From Eubacteriales bacterium (GTDB lineage: Bacteria > Bacillota > Clostridia > Christensenellales > SZUA-584), in contig JAQTSP010000024.1 in assembly GCA_028711205.1 (NCBI GenBank), forward strand, positions 1 through 16,473: a DNA stretch of 16,473 nt, read 5' to 3'. The translations under genes were made by a program, and so were the position numbers. The notes beneath the pieces were generated by a model. That model was not told where the DNA came from. It saw only the letters and a list, made by a program, of their open reading frames with translations, and searched no databases. Of this stretch, positions 1-7,163 are shown one piece after another. Every line of letters begins with the position of its first letter. The stretch's first letter is position 1.

Positions 1-334
1 ATGCGCCCAGCAAAACCAGGCTGGAAGCCGCCGCCGCCTCTCCGAGCCCGAAGAATGTTGCCGGAAGCATTGCAAGCTCTGTCATAATGACATCATACAC
101 AGACGCCGCAGCAACCGAAGTACCCGGGTTGCTATTAAGTCCGTCGTTCAGGCTGACCAGCATAACGGACTTCGTGTTGTAATACGCGGCATAAAAATCT
201 CCGGGCGCGCTGCCGGCGCTTACCGCCGCGGCCTCTGCATCAGTTGAATCCGCATTTGCATTTTGTCCGCCACAGCCCGTGAAGATGACGCAAAGCATTA
301 ATGCCGAAATCATAACAGAAATCAGTTTTTTCAT
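1..334 (-). CDS. Putative lipoprotein, N-terminal 111 residues (partial)
   Basis: The reading frame starts at ATG 334 and stays open to the left edge, so the C-terminus is missing. A Shine-Dalgarno site (GGAGG, about 344-348) lies upstream. The protein begins MKKLISVMISALMLCVIFTG and then Cys21, a clear lipobox (FTGC), so it should be exported and lipid-anchored at the outer face of the membrane. A low-complexity Ala/Ser/Asp/Gly stretch of about 25 residues follows, typical of a lipoprotein tether. The next part (DFYAAYYNTKSVMLVSLNDG, then an Ala-rich helix-like segment) matches no family I recognise. It is divergent from the hydrogenase-regulator gene and has its own promoter. Export and anchoring are well supported. 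Function is unknown. Confidence 0.8.
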   Translation of the reverse strand, partial: MKKLISVMISALMLCVIFTGCGGQNANADSTDAEAAAVSAGSAPGDFYAAYYNTKSVMLVSLNDGLNSNPGTSVAAASVYDVIMTELAMLPATFFGLGEAAAASSLVLLGA

Positions 335-419
335 TTATGATCAACCTCCATCATACCCTCTCTTTCGTAGAATCATACCTGGGTGTTAATACCTATTAAT
401 GCTATTAATTAACTATTTT

Positions 420-448
420 ATTATGCTATTGTATTGATCAAAAGTCAA
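420..448 (-). promoter_or_regulatory. Sigma-A-type promoter for the lipoprotein gene
   Basis: Read leftward, a -35 TTGACT (448-443) and a -10 CATAAT (425-420) are separated by exactly 17 bp. The start point would be near 413, giving a 5' untranslated region of about 80 nt before ATG 334. Confidence 0.55.
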
Positions 449-490
449 TAATCCTGTATCAAACATTTTGCGCTGTACTAAAAAACACTG

Positions 491-519
491 TTGCCTTTTC
501 GCTGATATTGTGATAATAT
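491..519 (+). promoter_or_regulatory. Sigma-A-type promoter for the TM1266-regulator transcript
   Basis: A -35 TTGCCT (491-496) and a -10 TAATAT (514-519) are 17 bp apart. Transcription would start near 526 and give a leader of nearly 190 nt before the first gene, long enough to hold regulatory folding. Confidence 0.5.
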
Positions 520-530
520 TCACACAGATG

Positions 531-667
531 GGCAAGAGAGGCTCTTTTGCCTGTTAAAGTTAAATAAACATGTCCTGACAATATAGACGCTTTAGTCTTC
601 ATTGGAAGGCGGTTGTTAAAAAGAACCACAAGCATCCTTATGCTTTGCTGTGTATTTGCAACCTGCC
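531..667 (+). promoter_or_regulatory. Structured 5' leader with putative antiterminator (attenuator or riboswitch candidate)
   Basis: The leader opens with a hairpin (GGCAAGAG 531-538 against CTC...TTGCC 542-551, two-base bulge). Further on, GGCGGTTG (608-615) can pair with CAACC-T-GCC (659-667, one bulged T). It encloses a smaller hairpin, AAGCAT (630-635) with ATGCTT (640-645), flanked by CACA/TGTG. The 659-667 strand is also the left arm of the terminator at 660-681, so the two folds exclude each other. That is the layout of transcription attenuation. It does not look like a TPP, T-box or other riboswitch I know. The ligand, if any, is unknown. Confidence 0.45.
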
Positions 668-685
668 TTTCCGGGCAGGTTTTTT
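660..685 (+). terminator. Intrinsic terminator inside the leader of the TM1266-regulator gene
   Basis: AACCTGCC (660-667) pairs perfectly with GGCAGGTT (674-681) around a six-base loop, and T residues follow to 685. It lies after the rightward promoter and about 30 nt before the start codon, so it is either an attenuator or ends a short leader RNA. Confidence 0.65.
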
Positions 686-713
686 GATTTGAAAATAATT
701 ATTGGAGGCATTG

Positions 714-983
714 ATGATGGAAGATGGTGATACAAAACGGATCGCGGTTATCAGCGCGATACTTGAAAGCCCGGAGCGTTCCCAGAGCGAATTCAACGCA
801 TTGACCTCAAGCTTTAAAGGCATCGTAAGAGGGCGCATGGGCCTGCCTTTGCCGGATCACGGCGTCACGGTCATCGTAATCGCGCTGGTCGGAGACTTAA
901 ACGAAATCAACAGCCTGACCGGCAAGATCGGCCTTTTGCCGGGCGTACAGGTAAAAACATCGATATCCAAAAAAGAGATCTAG
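714..983 (+). CDS. Iron-only hydrogenase system regulator, TM1266 family (ACT-like)
   Basis: A small cytoplasmic ACT-like domain protein of 89 residues that matches my recollection of the TM1266 family, named for co-occurrence with [FeFe]-hydrogenase and its maturases. Landmarks are RIAVISAILESPERSQSEFN near the N-terminus, then FKGIVRGRMGLP, then NEINSLTGKIGLLPGVQVK, and a short charged end. The fold is one beta-alpha-beta-beta-alpha-beta unit; such domains usually dimerise. The regulatory mechanism of the family is not established and I see no DNA-binding motif. An upstream TTG (702) is in frame, but GGAGG (704-708) lies inside that extension, so ATG 714 or ATG 717 is the real start. It sits behind an attenuator-like leader and 74 nt before the substrate-binding lipoprotein, probably in the same transcript. 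No hydrogenase gene is in the window. Confidence 0.85.
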   Translation: MMEDGDTKRIAVISAILESPERSQSEFNALTSSFKGIVRGRMGLPLPDHGVTVIVIALVGDLNEINSLTGKIGLLPGVQVKTSISKKEI

Positions 984-1057
984 CGCAATATGCCAAAAAG
1001 TATATCCAGGGCATCATAATATTGAACAGAGCAATAAGCTCGGAAAGGAATTTTTAA

Positions 1058-2011
1058 ATGAAGAAAATATTACCGGTCGTATTGGCATTGATTATGTTGA
1101 TCGCTTTATTCGCGGGATGCGGACAAAACGACGTGCCGTTCAGCGACGAAAATCCGGCGTCTGTCGCGACGCTGGCGGGGCCCACAGGCATGGGCATGAT
1201 ACAGCTGTTTGACAACGAGGCTTACGACGTCGGCCTTTTTACAAGCCCCGACCTGATCAGCCCGAAGATCATCAACGGCGATACCGATATCGCGGCGATA
1301 CCGTCCAATCTGGCGGCGGTGCTTTATAACAAAACAAAAGGCGCGATCCAGGTTGTGGCCGTCAACACGACGGGCGTGCTCTATATCCTCGAAAACGGCG
1401 ATACGGTGAACAGCATTGAAGACCTTGCGGGCAAGACGATCTATGCGACCGGCCAGGGCTCTTCTCCCGAATACGTGCTGAATAAGATACTCGAAGAAAA
1501 CGGGCTTGACGATGTCACTGTCGAATATATGGGGGCGCATGCGGATCTTGCAAACGCGATGGCGGCGGGCAAGGTCACGCTGGCACTGCTGCCCGAACCT
1601 TTTGTTTCCGTCGTCCTTGCCGGCAACAGCGATATCGCAGTCAAGATCGATATCAACGACGAATGGCAAAAGATATTCGGCGAAGACGCCGGCATACCGA
1701 TGGGCGTCATGGTCGTGAGTTTAGCGCTGTCTGAGGATAAAGCCGCGATGGAAAAGCTGATTGCCGACTGCAGCGCGTCTGTCGACTATGTCGTGTCGGA
1801 TACCAAAAGCGCGGCACAGGACATCGCGGATCAGGGCATCGTCGCATCGGCAGAGATTGCGGCATCAGCGATACCGCGGTGCGGCATTTCGTTCATCACC
1901 GGCGAGGCGTGCAAGGCGATGCTTGACGATTATTTCAAAGTGATGTTTGAAAGCAATCCGCAGTCTATCGGCGGTGCGCTTCCCGATGATGATTTTTATT
2001 ATATGCCGTAG
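1058..2011 (+). CDS. ABC transporter substrate-binding lipoprotein, NMT1/THI5-like
   Basis: A 317-residue lipoprotein that should capture a small solute outside the cell for an ABC importer. The signal peptide MKKILPVVLALIMLIALFAG ends at lipobox Cys21 (LFAGC). The mature part has the two-lobed periplasmic-binding fold of the nitrate/sulfonate/thiamine-precursor class: LAGPTGMGMIQL near the N-terminus, then DIAAIPSNLAAVLYNK, then VLYILENGDTVNSIEDLAGK and the hinge-like GKTIYATGQGSSPEYVL, then ALLPEPFVSVVLA, ending GGALPDDDFYY. The length is normal. Its start follows AAAGGAA (1044-1050). The substrate cannot be read from the sequence; THI5-like similarity is not evidence for a thiamine precursor. 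No permease or ATPase follows; a terminator closes the unit, so its partners must be encoded elsewhere. Confidence 0.88.
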   Translation: MKKILPVVLALIMLIALFAGCGQNDVPFSDENPASVATLAGPTGMGMIQLFDNEAYDVGLFTSPDLISPKIINGDTDIAAIPSNLAAVLYNKTKGAIQVVAVNTTGVLYILENGDTVNSIEDLAGKTIYATGQGSSPEYVLNKILEENGLDDVTVEYMGAHADLANAMAAGKVTLALLPEPFVSVVLAGNSDIAVKIDINDEWQKIFGEDAGIPMGVMVVSLALSEDKAAMEKLIADCSASVDYVVSDTKSAAQDIADQGIVASAEIAASAIPRCGISFITGEACKAMLDDYFKVMFESNPQSIGGALPDDDFYYMP

Positions 2012-2034
2012 ATACCATAAACACGGGCACCCCG

Positions 2035-2067
2035 AAAAGGCCGGATGGTTCCGGCCTTTTCTTTTTT
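2035..2067 (+). terminator. Strong intrinsic terminator after the substrate-binding protein gene
   Basis: AAAAGGCCGG (2035-2044) and CCGGCCTTTT (2051-2060) form a perfect 10-bp stem with loop ATGGTT, followed by CTTTTTT. It separates the regulator/transporter unit from the next gene. Confidence 0.9.
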
Positions 2068-2129
2068 GTTTATCATAAGCACGCATATGTAAACAGACTG
2101 TAAAAAGCTGACATGCCCCTTCCTGTTCA

Positions 2130-2158
2130 TTGACTTTTTGAAGCCTTTGCTATAGAAT
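2130..2158 (+). promoter_or_regulatory. Sigma-A-type promoter for the surface protein gene
   Basis: TTGACT (2130-2135) and TAGAAT (2153-2158) are 17 bp apart. The predicted start point near 2165 lies about 48 nt before the TTG start codon at 2213. Confidence 0.6.
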
Positions 2159-2212
2159 GGGCGTGTATATTTGGACGCGATGTATGCGTTTGATTGCAAG
2201 GAGGAATACAAT

Positions 2213-3835
2213 TTGAAGAAACATATTTCGATATTTATTATAGCAGTATTGGTGCTGTCCCTCTTTTCTGGCCTAGGCACCGTCGCACTTGCGGCAGGTG
2301 AGGTCGATTTGTCGATGGATCCGGGTACAGTTGAAGCCATAGAGGGCGAGACAATCAATTTATCGGCGACCGTTTATAATGATTTCGGTGAAGCACTGTC
2401 CGATTACCAGGTTAAACTTGGAACCACGACAACATTTGGTGGGGGCGCGCCTCTTGCAATAGGCGATTCTGGCGAAATACCCGTCAGCTTTACAGCAACA
2501 TCAGAAATGATCGGCACGTACTTAACTTTTTCGGTTGAATATAAAACAGCATCTAATCCGTCCTGGACAGCAGGCAATCTGGCCACTGTCAGAGTTGACA
2601 AAAAAGAGCTCACTGTTCAACTTGACGCAACAGCTTCGGTCAGCCAGGATCTTGTCGATGTCGGCGACAAAGTCAAGTTCACATTTAAACTTGAAAATAA
2701 CGGCGAGGCAACGCTGCAGAATATCGTCGTCAAGGCAACCGGCCTCAACAGCGGCGGCGCTTTGAACAACGAGCCCATTACACTCACGGCAGGCCAAGAC
2801 GCGACTGTCACCTATGACCATACGGTCACCGGCGCGATCACCGTCACCCCGACCATATCGTATTCGGTGGACGGCGTCGCCCAAACACCAAAAGCGCTTT
2901 CCGATATCGCTATCACTATCGTGTCCCGATACGTCGAAGCAGTACTGACCGTAGACAACAAGACTCCGGACGTCGATGAAGAAGTGACCTTTACGCTGAC
3001 GATCAAAAATGACGGCACTGTACCGTATACCAATCTGGCTGTGACTTATAACGGTGTGGATATAGGCTTCCCAACCACAAAATTGAATCCCGGCGACGAA
3101 AAATCAGAAGTATATACGATGTCTTTCCAGAAAACAACCGAAGTAAAATTTCTTATTTCTTTAGTAGATCATGAGAACGCAACAAAATCGGTCTGGTCAA
3201 ACCCTGTAGACATCGAGCTTCCCGTCGACCAGGACGTATTAAGGGAAAGCGTAGACCTGACCATCACTGCGGATGTCGAAAATCTGCCTTCTGCCGGAAC
3301 GGTCAATTTTAAGGGAAAAATCTATAATGCGTCTGAATATCTGCTGAGCAATGTCGAGGTGAATGAGACCGTTCTTGAAAATGTGTTTGGGCCGGTATCC
3401 ATGGCGTCAAAAGATGAAGAAGAATTTAGCTTTCAGGCGAACATCAATGAAACAACGACCTACAGCTTTGTTTTGACATTTGAAGACAAGGACGGCGTAA
3501 CGTATACGATAGAAGCCGAGCCGATCACAGTCACGATCACTGCCGCGGATGAAGAAACGGACTTTGACAATGCGGCCGATGTCGAGCTGACACCTGAGGA
3601 GGGCTCTGGTTCGAACAGCACAAAACTGCTTATCATTCTCGGCGTTGTGCTTTTCGTACTGATCATCGGCGTCGGCGTCACGCTGCTCGTTCTTTGGAAA
3701 AAAGGCAAAAGGCCCAATAAAATGTCTTCGTCAAAATTGGTCGGCAGAAATAAAAAAGCGCCTGCCGCAAAGAAAACCGGCATGAAAAAGAAATCCTCAA
3801 GCTCAAAGAGTTACAAGGACAGAAACAATTTCTGA
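2213..3835 (+). CDS. Membrane-anchored surface protein with four Ig-like (CARDB/NEW3-type) domains
   Basis: The best start is TTG 2213, eight bases after AAGGAGG (2198-2204); a longer frame from 2171 would place that site inside the gene. The 540-residue product begins with a signal peptide ending ALAA (about residue 28). Four beta-rich domains of about 100 residues follow, beginning near GEVDLSMDP, ELTVQLDAT, VEAVLTVDN and VDLTITADV. Each has the pattern of a long strand, a polar turn such as ENNGEA or KNDGTV, and a hydrophobic strand, as in CARDB/NEW3 extracellular adhesion modules. Near residues 470-495 is one membrane helix (LLIILGVVLFVLIIGVGVTL), then a 45-residue Lys/Ser-rich cytoplasmic tail. 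There is no sortase motif or enzyme domain. It has its own promoter and terminator. Likely an adhesion or scaffold protein; the partner is unknown. Confidence 0.8.
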   Translation: MKKHISIFIIAVLVLSLFSGLGTVALAAGEVDLSMDPGTVEAIEGETINLSATVYNDFGEALSDYQVKLGTTTTFGGGAPLAIGDSGEIPVSFTATSEMIGTYLTFSVEYKTASNPSWTAGNLATVRVDKKELTVQLDATASVSQDLVDVGDKVKFTFKLENNGEATLQNIVVKATGLNSGGALNNEPITLTAGQDATVTYDHTVTGAITVTPTISYSVDGVAQTPKALSDIAITIVSRYVEAVLTVDNKTPDVDEEVTFTLTIKNDGTVPYTNLAVTYNGVDIGFPTTKLNPGDEKSEVYTMSFQKTTEVKFLISLVDHENATKSVWSNPVDIELPVDQDVLRESVDLTITADVENLPSAGTVNFKGKIYNASEYLLSNVEVNETVLENVFGPVSMASKDEEEFSFQANINETTTYSFVLTFEDKDGVTYTIEAEPITVTITAADEETDFDNAADVELTPEEGSGSNSTKLLIILGVVLFVLIIGVGVTLLVLWKKGKRPNKMSSSKLVGRNKKAPAAKKTGMKKKSSSSKSYKDRNNF

Positions 3836-3850
3836 TCAAAAACTTTTAAA

Positions 3851-3887
3851 CAGGCGGCGCATGATTCTATACGCCGCCTGTTTTATT
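3851..3887 (+). terminator. Intrinsic terminator of the surface protein gene
   Basis: CAGGCGGCG (3851-3859) pairs with CGCCGCCTG (3872-3880) across a 12-base loop, followed by TTTTATT. It starts 16 bases after the stop codon. Confidence 0.85.
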
Positions 3888-3959
3888 GCTTAAAAACAAC
3901 GTTGCGCGCGCCGCAGAAAGCATAAATATACAATCCTTATACATATGCTGTGATGCCCG

Positions 3960-4182
3960 GGTTATCCACCAATACCTGTGGATAACCTGCGATAAACGGT
4001 GGATAACCCCCATTTGTGTGCCGTTTTTATCCAAGTTTACATAACCTTAACACGCACAACATATGGGCTTTCTGCATAATATGCCATGGATATTTTGTAA
4101 TGCGCAGACACGCCGGTGATGGCACGAGAACGTCAAAACACCTATCAACGCGGCCTTGCCGTTATCTCAGGTGTGGATAACC
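3960..4182. other. DnaA-box cluster between convergent genes
   Basis: The 10-mer GGTTATCCAC occurs four times: plus strand at 3960-3969, and minus strand at 3978-3987, 3999-4008 and 4173-4182. Two of the minus copies are perfect DnaA boxes (TTATCCACA at 3977-3985 and 4172-4180). The other two differ in the last base only, and TTATCCAAG at 4027-4035 is a weaker match. Copies one and two form a perfect inverted repeat around an 8-bp spacer, and copies two and three are 21 bp apart, about two helical turns. The rest of the 3888-4204 gap holds no gene or promoter I can see. AT-rich DNA (about 3926-3950) lies to the left of the boxes. Confidence 0.7.
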
Positions 4183-4204
4183 TGGCCGAATATTTCCCGC
4201 ACAC

Positions 4205-4235
4205 AAAAAAGAGACGCCTGACAGCGTCTCTTTTT
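4205..4235 (-). terminator. Intrinsic terminator of the SpoIID/SH3b gene (bidirectional)
   Basis: AAAAAGAGACGC (4206-4217) and GCGTCTCTTTTT (4224-4235) form a 12-bp stem with a six-base loop. The A run to 4205 gives a U tract for leftward transcripts, and the mirrored T run would also stop rightward ones. Confidence 0.88.
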
Positions 4236-4246
4236 AACCGGTAAAT

Positions 4247-7081
4247 TTATTGTATTTCTATATACGCCGCATAAACATACGCGGCAGACGTTTGATACCT
4301 GATCTTATGCCAGCCGTTGCCCGTCTCCAGGATCTCGACCACGTCGTCTCTCTCAAGCCGGCCAAGTATCGTGGCCGACGTGGACGCCCCGCTTCTGACA
4401 TTCAGCACGCTTGACGTTACCTTTCCGTATGTCCCTGACATGATCTTCAAATATCTGGCGTACATATAGCCTTCCCGTCCGCCGTATTTGACTTTATACC
4501 ATGTGCTTCCCTGCTCCAGCACCTGCACGATATCGCCTCTTTGAAGCTTATCGATGACCGCAGACGTCAAGCTCGGCGCCTGTCTGAAGTTCAGCACACC
4601 GGCATTAACGCTTGCATAAACAGCGGCGCTTTGGCTGCCCGATCCGTCTATGCTGACGTAATCCGCATGGACATACGCCGCGGTACCATTGTACAGTATT
4701 TTGTGCCAATCACCGGTATAATTCAACGCGATGATATCCACGCTGTCACCCTTTTTAAAACTGCCGAGTATCGTGTATGATGTGCCGGGGCCGCTTCTGA
4801 TGTTGAGCACAGACGACGTGATCACGCCTGTGGCCTGTACGCTCTCCGCGCCGGAAAGCGTGATATAATCCGCGTAAACGTATGCCGTCTGATTATCGTA
4901 CCAGATCTTGTGCCATTTGCCGGTATCATTCGCCGTGATGATATTGACACTGTCGCCTTTTGCAAATCTGCCCAGTATCGTATATGTTGTGCCGGGGCCG
5001 CTTCTGATGTTGAGCGTATTCGCCGATACCGTTCCTGTCACCGTGATCTCCGGCGTATCCGAAAGCGCCACATAATCGGCATAGACATACGCCACCTGTC
5101 CGTTAAACCATATCTGATGCCAGTCCCCGGTATAATCCGCCTTGATGATATCCACGCTGTCGCCTTTTGCAAAGCTGTCGATCTTGGTATACGACGTGCC
5201 GGGGCCGCTTCTGATATTGAGCACATTGACCCGAACCATACCTGTCTTTGTGATCTCCGGCGCCGTGGGCGTGGCTGTGGGCGTGGCTGTGGGCGTGGCT
5301 GTGGGCGTGGCTGTGGGCGTGGCTGTGGGCGTGGCCGTGGCCGTGGCTGTGGGCGTGGCCGTGGCCGTGGCTGTGGGCGTGGTGTCAAGCTGTACATAAT
5401 ACGCGTAGATATACGCGTCTATACCGCCATAATCGATTCGGTGCCATCCCGAAACCGCGTTTGGCTCCGTCACCGTGATTCTGTCGCCCAAAAAAGCTTT
5501 GCCGATCGACGGATAGTCCGTATTCGGCGTGCTTCTGACATTGACGTAGTAGTTGCAGTGGCATATGACCGCATTGGTCGTGTCCACACCGGCCGGGGCT
5601 TCGCCAAGATCCGGCGGAGATATGTTCAGCGCTTCAAAATATGTATTCGGGTAATAGAAAGAGAGTATCTGCTTATATGTTTGTCCGGCTTTCGCCCGTG
5701 TCTGCGCGCCTCTCTGGCTCATACCCACGCCGTGCCCGTACCGTCTGTGGTATATGCTCCATGCCGAGTCCGTTTCGACGACGACAAAAAGCCTGAGGCT
5801 CGCATTGTTGAACGCACGATAGACGCCGTCCGTATCATCAAATGCGTGCATATCTATCGTCAAATCAACCGTGACCTCTTCCCTGATCTGCGTCTCGCCC
5901 GTTGCCTGCTGCTCCTCGGCCGTGGCGTTTCTGTACGCAAGCACGGTCATATTGATATCCGCCTCCGTATAACACACGCAAATGTTGTTGCCGCAATAGT
6001 CTTTCACATAATGATTGCCCTCATACGTATGCGGCACGATACTGTTGATGCCGATAATCTCGATATTGCTCGTCAAGGTCGCGATATATCCTTTTGCCGC
6101 CACAGCCGGCAGCGCGGAAACCTTCAGGTACCTCTTCGCATTCGCGCTCTCGCTTCCCGACCCTGAAATCATCGACCCGCTGTTCGAATACTGGTACGCG
6201 ATATCGTCGGAATCCGTGATCGTTTTCGGGAAAATAAGGACTTCCTGTATGCTCCACGTGTTTTGGGTATCGTACGGGTCTTCCTGTATAACATGGTACG
6301 GTTTCAGCGTCGCGCTTGCCGACCACAGATGCTGCGGTATATCGACATATCCGCCGTTGGACGCCGTATAATAAGTCTGCGCCAGCTCTCCCTGGCATTT
6401 GAGCACCATCTTTGCCGTCTCGTTCACGGCCTGTATGGCGTTCGTGCAGGACGCGTTGTATCCCTTATAGACCTGATTGGAAGCCGTGTCCACCACATCA
6501 TAGCTGCCGCTGCCGTTCATGTACCTTGCGGCATACGTCCTTGCCGCGACCGCCTGCGCTTTCAGCGCCTCGATCGGCCACGTATTGCTCATCTCATGGG
6601 GCACGACGCCATATAGGTAGTATTCCAGGTAAACATGGTCGATGACGTCGATATGGCTTCCGTCAAGCTTGAATTGCACATCGCCAAGATAGGTATTTGT
6701 ACCGTACGTTGTCGTTCTTATCGTCGCATAATTATATTCGCCCGATATCGGCGCGTATTCGATGACTTTTATACCTGCGCCCGAACAAATAAGCGTACTG
6801 CCGGCGTACAGCCTCAGCACGCTTCCGTCCACTTTGACCTTATATGAACCTGTCGAAAGGCTGATATCCGGGTCCGTTTCAATGCCGTAATGGCCGTAAA
6901 GAGAAAAATCTAACTCTGCCGGCGTACCGACAGAAAGTTTGATGCGGATAATCGATTCGTCGGTGGCTTTTGACGGTTCCGAATAGACCCCAATAATGGC
7001 AGTAATGAGTGTGATGACAATGAGCATCGTGAGTATATATTTCAATACTCTTTTTACTGCTTTGTTCAACCCCCGTTTCAC
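4247..7081 (-). CDS. SpoIID/LytB-domain protein with six SH3b cell-wall-binding domains
   Basis: A 944-residue membrane-tethered, extracellular wall protein. Numbering is from GTG 7081. One membrane helix lies at about 12-34. The SpoIID/LytB domain (about 140-485) contains YLYGVVPHEM; Glu163 matches the catalytic Glu of SpoIID lytic transglycosylases. AQAVAARTYA, YYTASNGGY and YGHGVGMSQRGAQ follow, with a long insert near 330-440. SH3b domain 1 (about 504-565) precedes a Thr/Pro/Ala linker (568-607) and SH3b domains 2-6 (about 612-944), each with a V.LNIRSGPGTSYT-like strand and an AYVYADYV-like end. The likely role is cutting or remodelling peptidoglycan while bound to it. The size and SH3b array are unlike classical sporulation SpoIID, so a vegetative function is possible. 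TTG 7069 may be the true start: GAGGTGA suits it better and the adjacent paralogous peptide starts at the matching TTG. Confidence 0.88.
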   Translation of the reverse strand: MKRGLNKAVKRVLKYILTMLIVITLITAIIGVYSEPSKATDESIIRIKLSVGTPAELDFSLYGHYGIETDPDISLSTGSYKVKVDGSVLRLYAGSTLICSGAGIKVIEYAPISGEYNYATIRTTTYGTNTYLGDVQFKLDGSHIDVIDHVYLEYYLYGVVPHEMSNTWPIEALKAQAVAARTYAARYMNGSGSYDVVDTASNQVYKGYNASCTNAIQAVNETAKMVLKCQGELAQTYYTASNGGYVDIPQHLWSASATLKPYHVIQEDPYDTQNTWSIQEVLIFPKTITDSDDIAYQYSNSGSMISGSGSESANAKRYLKVSALPAVAAKGYIATLTSNIEIIGINSIVPHTYEGNHYVKDYCGNNICVCYTEADINMTVLAYRNATAEEQQATGETQIREEVTVDLTIDMHAFDDTDGVYRAFNNASLRLFVVVETDSAWSIYHRRYGHGVGMSQRGAQTRAKAGQTYKQILSFYYPNTYFEALNISPPDLGEAPAGVDTTNAVICHCNYYVNVRSTPNTDYPSIGKAFLGDRITVTEPNAVSGWHRIDYGGIDAYIYAYYVQLDTTPTATATATPTATATATPTATPTATPTATPTATPTATPTAPEITKTGMVRVNVLNIRSGPGTSYTKIDSFAKGDSVDIIKADYTGDWHQIWFNGQVAYVYADYVALSDTPEITVTGTVSANTLNIRSGPGTTYTILGRFAKGDSVNIITANDTGKWHKIWYDNQTAYVYADYITLSGAESVQATGVITSSVLNIRSGPGTSYTILGSFKKGDSVDIIALNYTGDWHKILYNGTAAYVHADYVSIDGSGSQSAAVYASVNAGVLNFRQAPSLTSAVIDKLQRGDIVQVLEQGSTWYKVKYGGREGYMYARYLKIMSGTYGKVTSSVLNVRSGASTSATILGRLERDDVVEILETGNGWHKIRYQTSAAYVYAAYIEIQ
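4628..5248 (-). repeat. Three 207-nt tandem repeats encoding SH3b domains 2-4
   Basis: The anchor GTGCCGGGGCCGCTTCTGAT begins at 4782, 4989 and 5196, an exact 207-nt (69-residue) period. Long surrounding stretches are also shared, such as the sequence encoding GDSVDII. The two downstream SH3b copies (5 and 6) are much more divergent, so units 2-4 are a younger amplification or are kept alike by gene conversion. The outer borders are approximate. Confidence 0.8.
5265..5382. repeat. Hexamer/12-mer microsatellite encoding the Thr-Pro-Ala linker
   Basis: About 20 tandem GTGGNN hexamers, mostly GTGGGC and GTGGCT alternating as a 12-mer, with some GTGGCC copies toward 5325-5366. On the coding (minus) strand they read as repeated TPTA/TATA, an unstructured spacer between SH3b domain 1 and the SH3b array. 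Slippage by whole hexamers keeps the frame, so linker length may vary between strains. Confidence 0.9.
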
Positions 7082-7163
7082 CTCACCTATGATTCTTCAG
7101 TCCGTCTATATTATCTATCGGCATACAAAGGGGAAGCTTGATTGCAGGAACTCCGGCAGTCTG

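Noticed and set aside
526..713. TPP riboswitch upstream of a THI5-like binding protein
   Set aside because: The conserved CTGAGA-type core and the rest of the thi-box are absent, and the class name NMT1/THI5 covers binding proteins for many solutes.
702..983. TTG 702 start for the TM1266-family gene
   Set aside because: The GGAGG ribosome site (704-708) would lie inside the coding sequence; ATG 714 or 717 fits the site and the family length.
3888..4204. Calling the DnaA-box cluster the chromosomal oriC
   Set aside because: dnaA, dnaN and rpmH are not adjacent, genes converge on the site rather than diverge from it, and I could not identify a clear unwinding element or DnaA-trio. It is reported as a DnaA-box cluster only.
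5265..5382. CRISPR-like array
   Set aside because: Units are 6 or 12 bp with no spacers; they encode a Thr/Pro/Ala linker in frame.
4910..6166. Long plus-strand open frame opposite the SpoIID/SH3b gene
   Set aside because: Arg/Gly/Cys-rich translation of the antisense strand of a well-supported gene, including its hexamer repeat; no ribosome site or recognisable domain.
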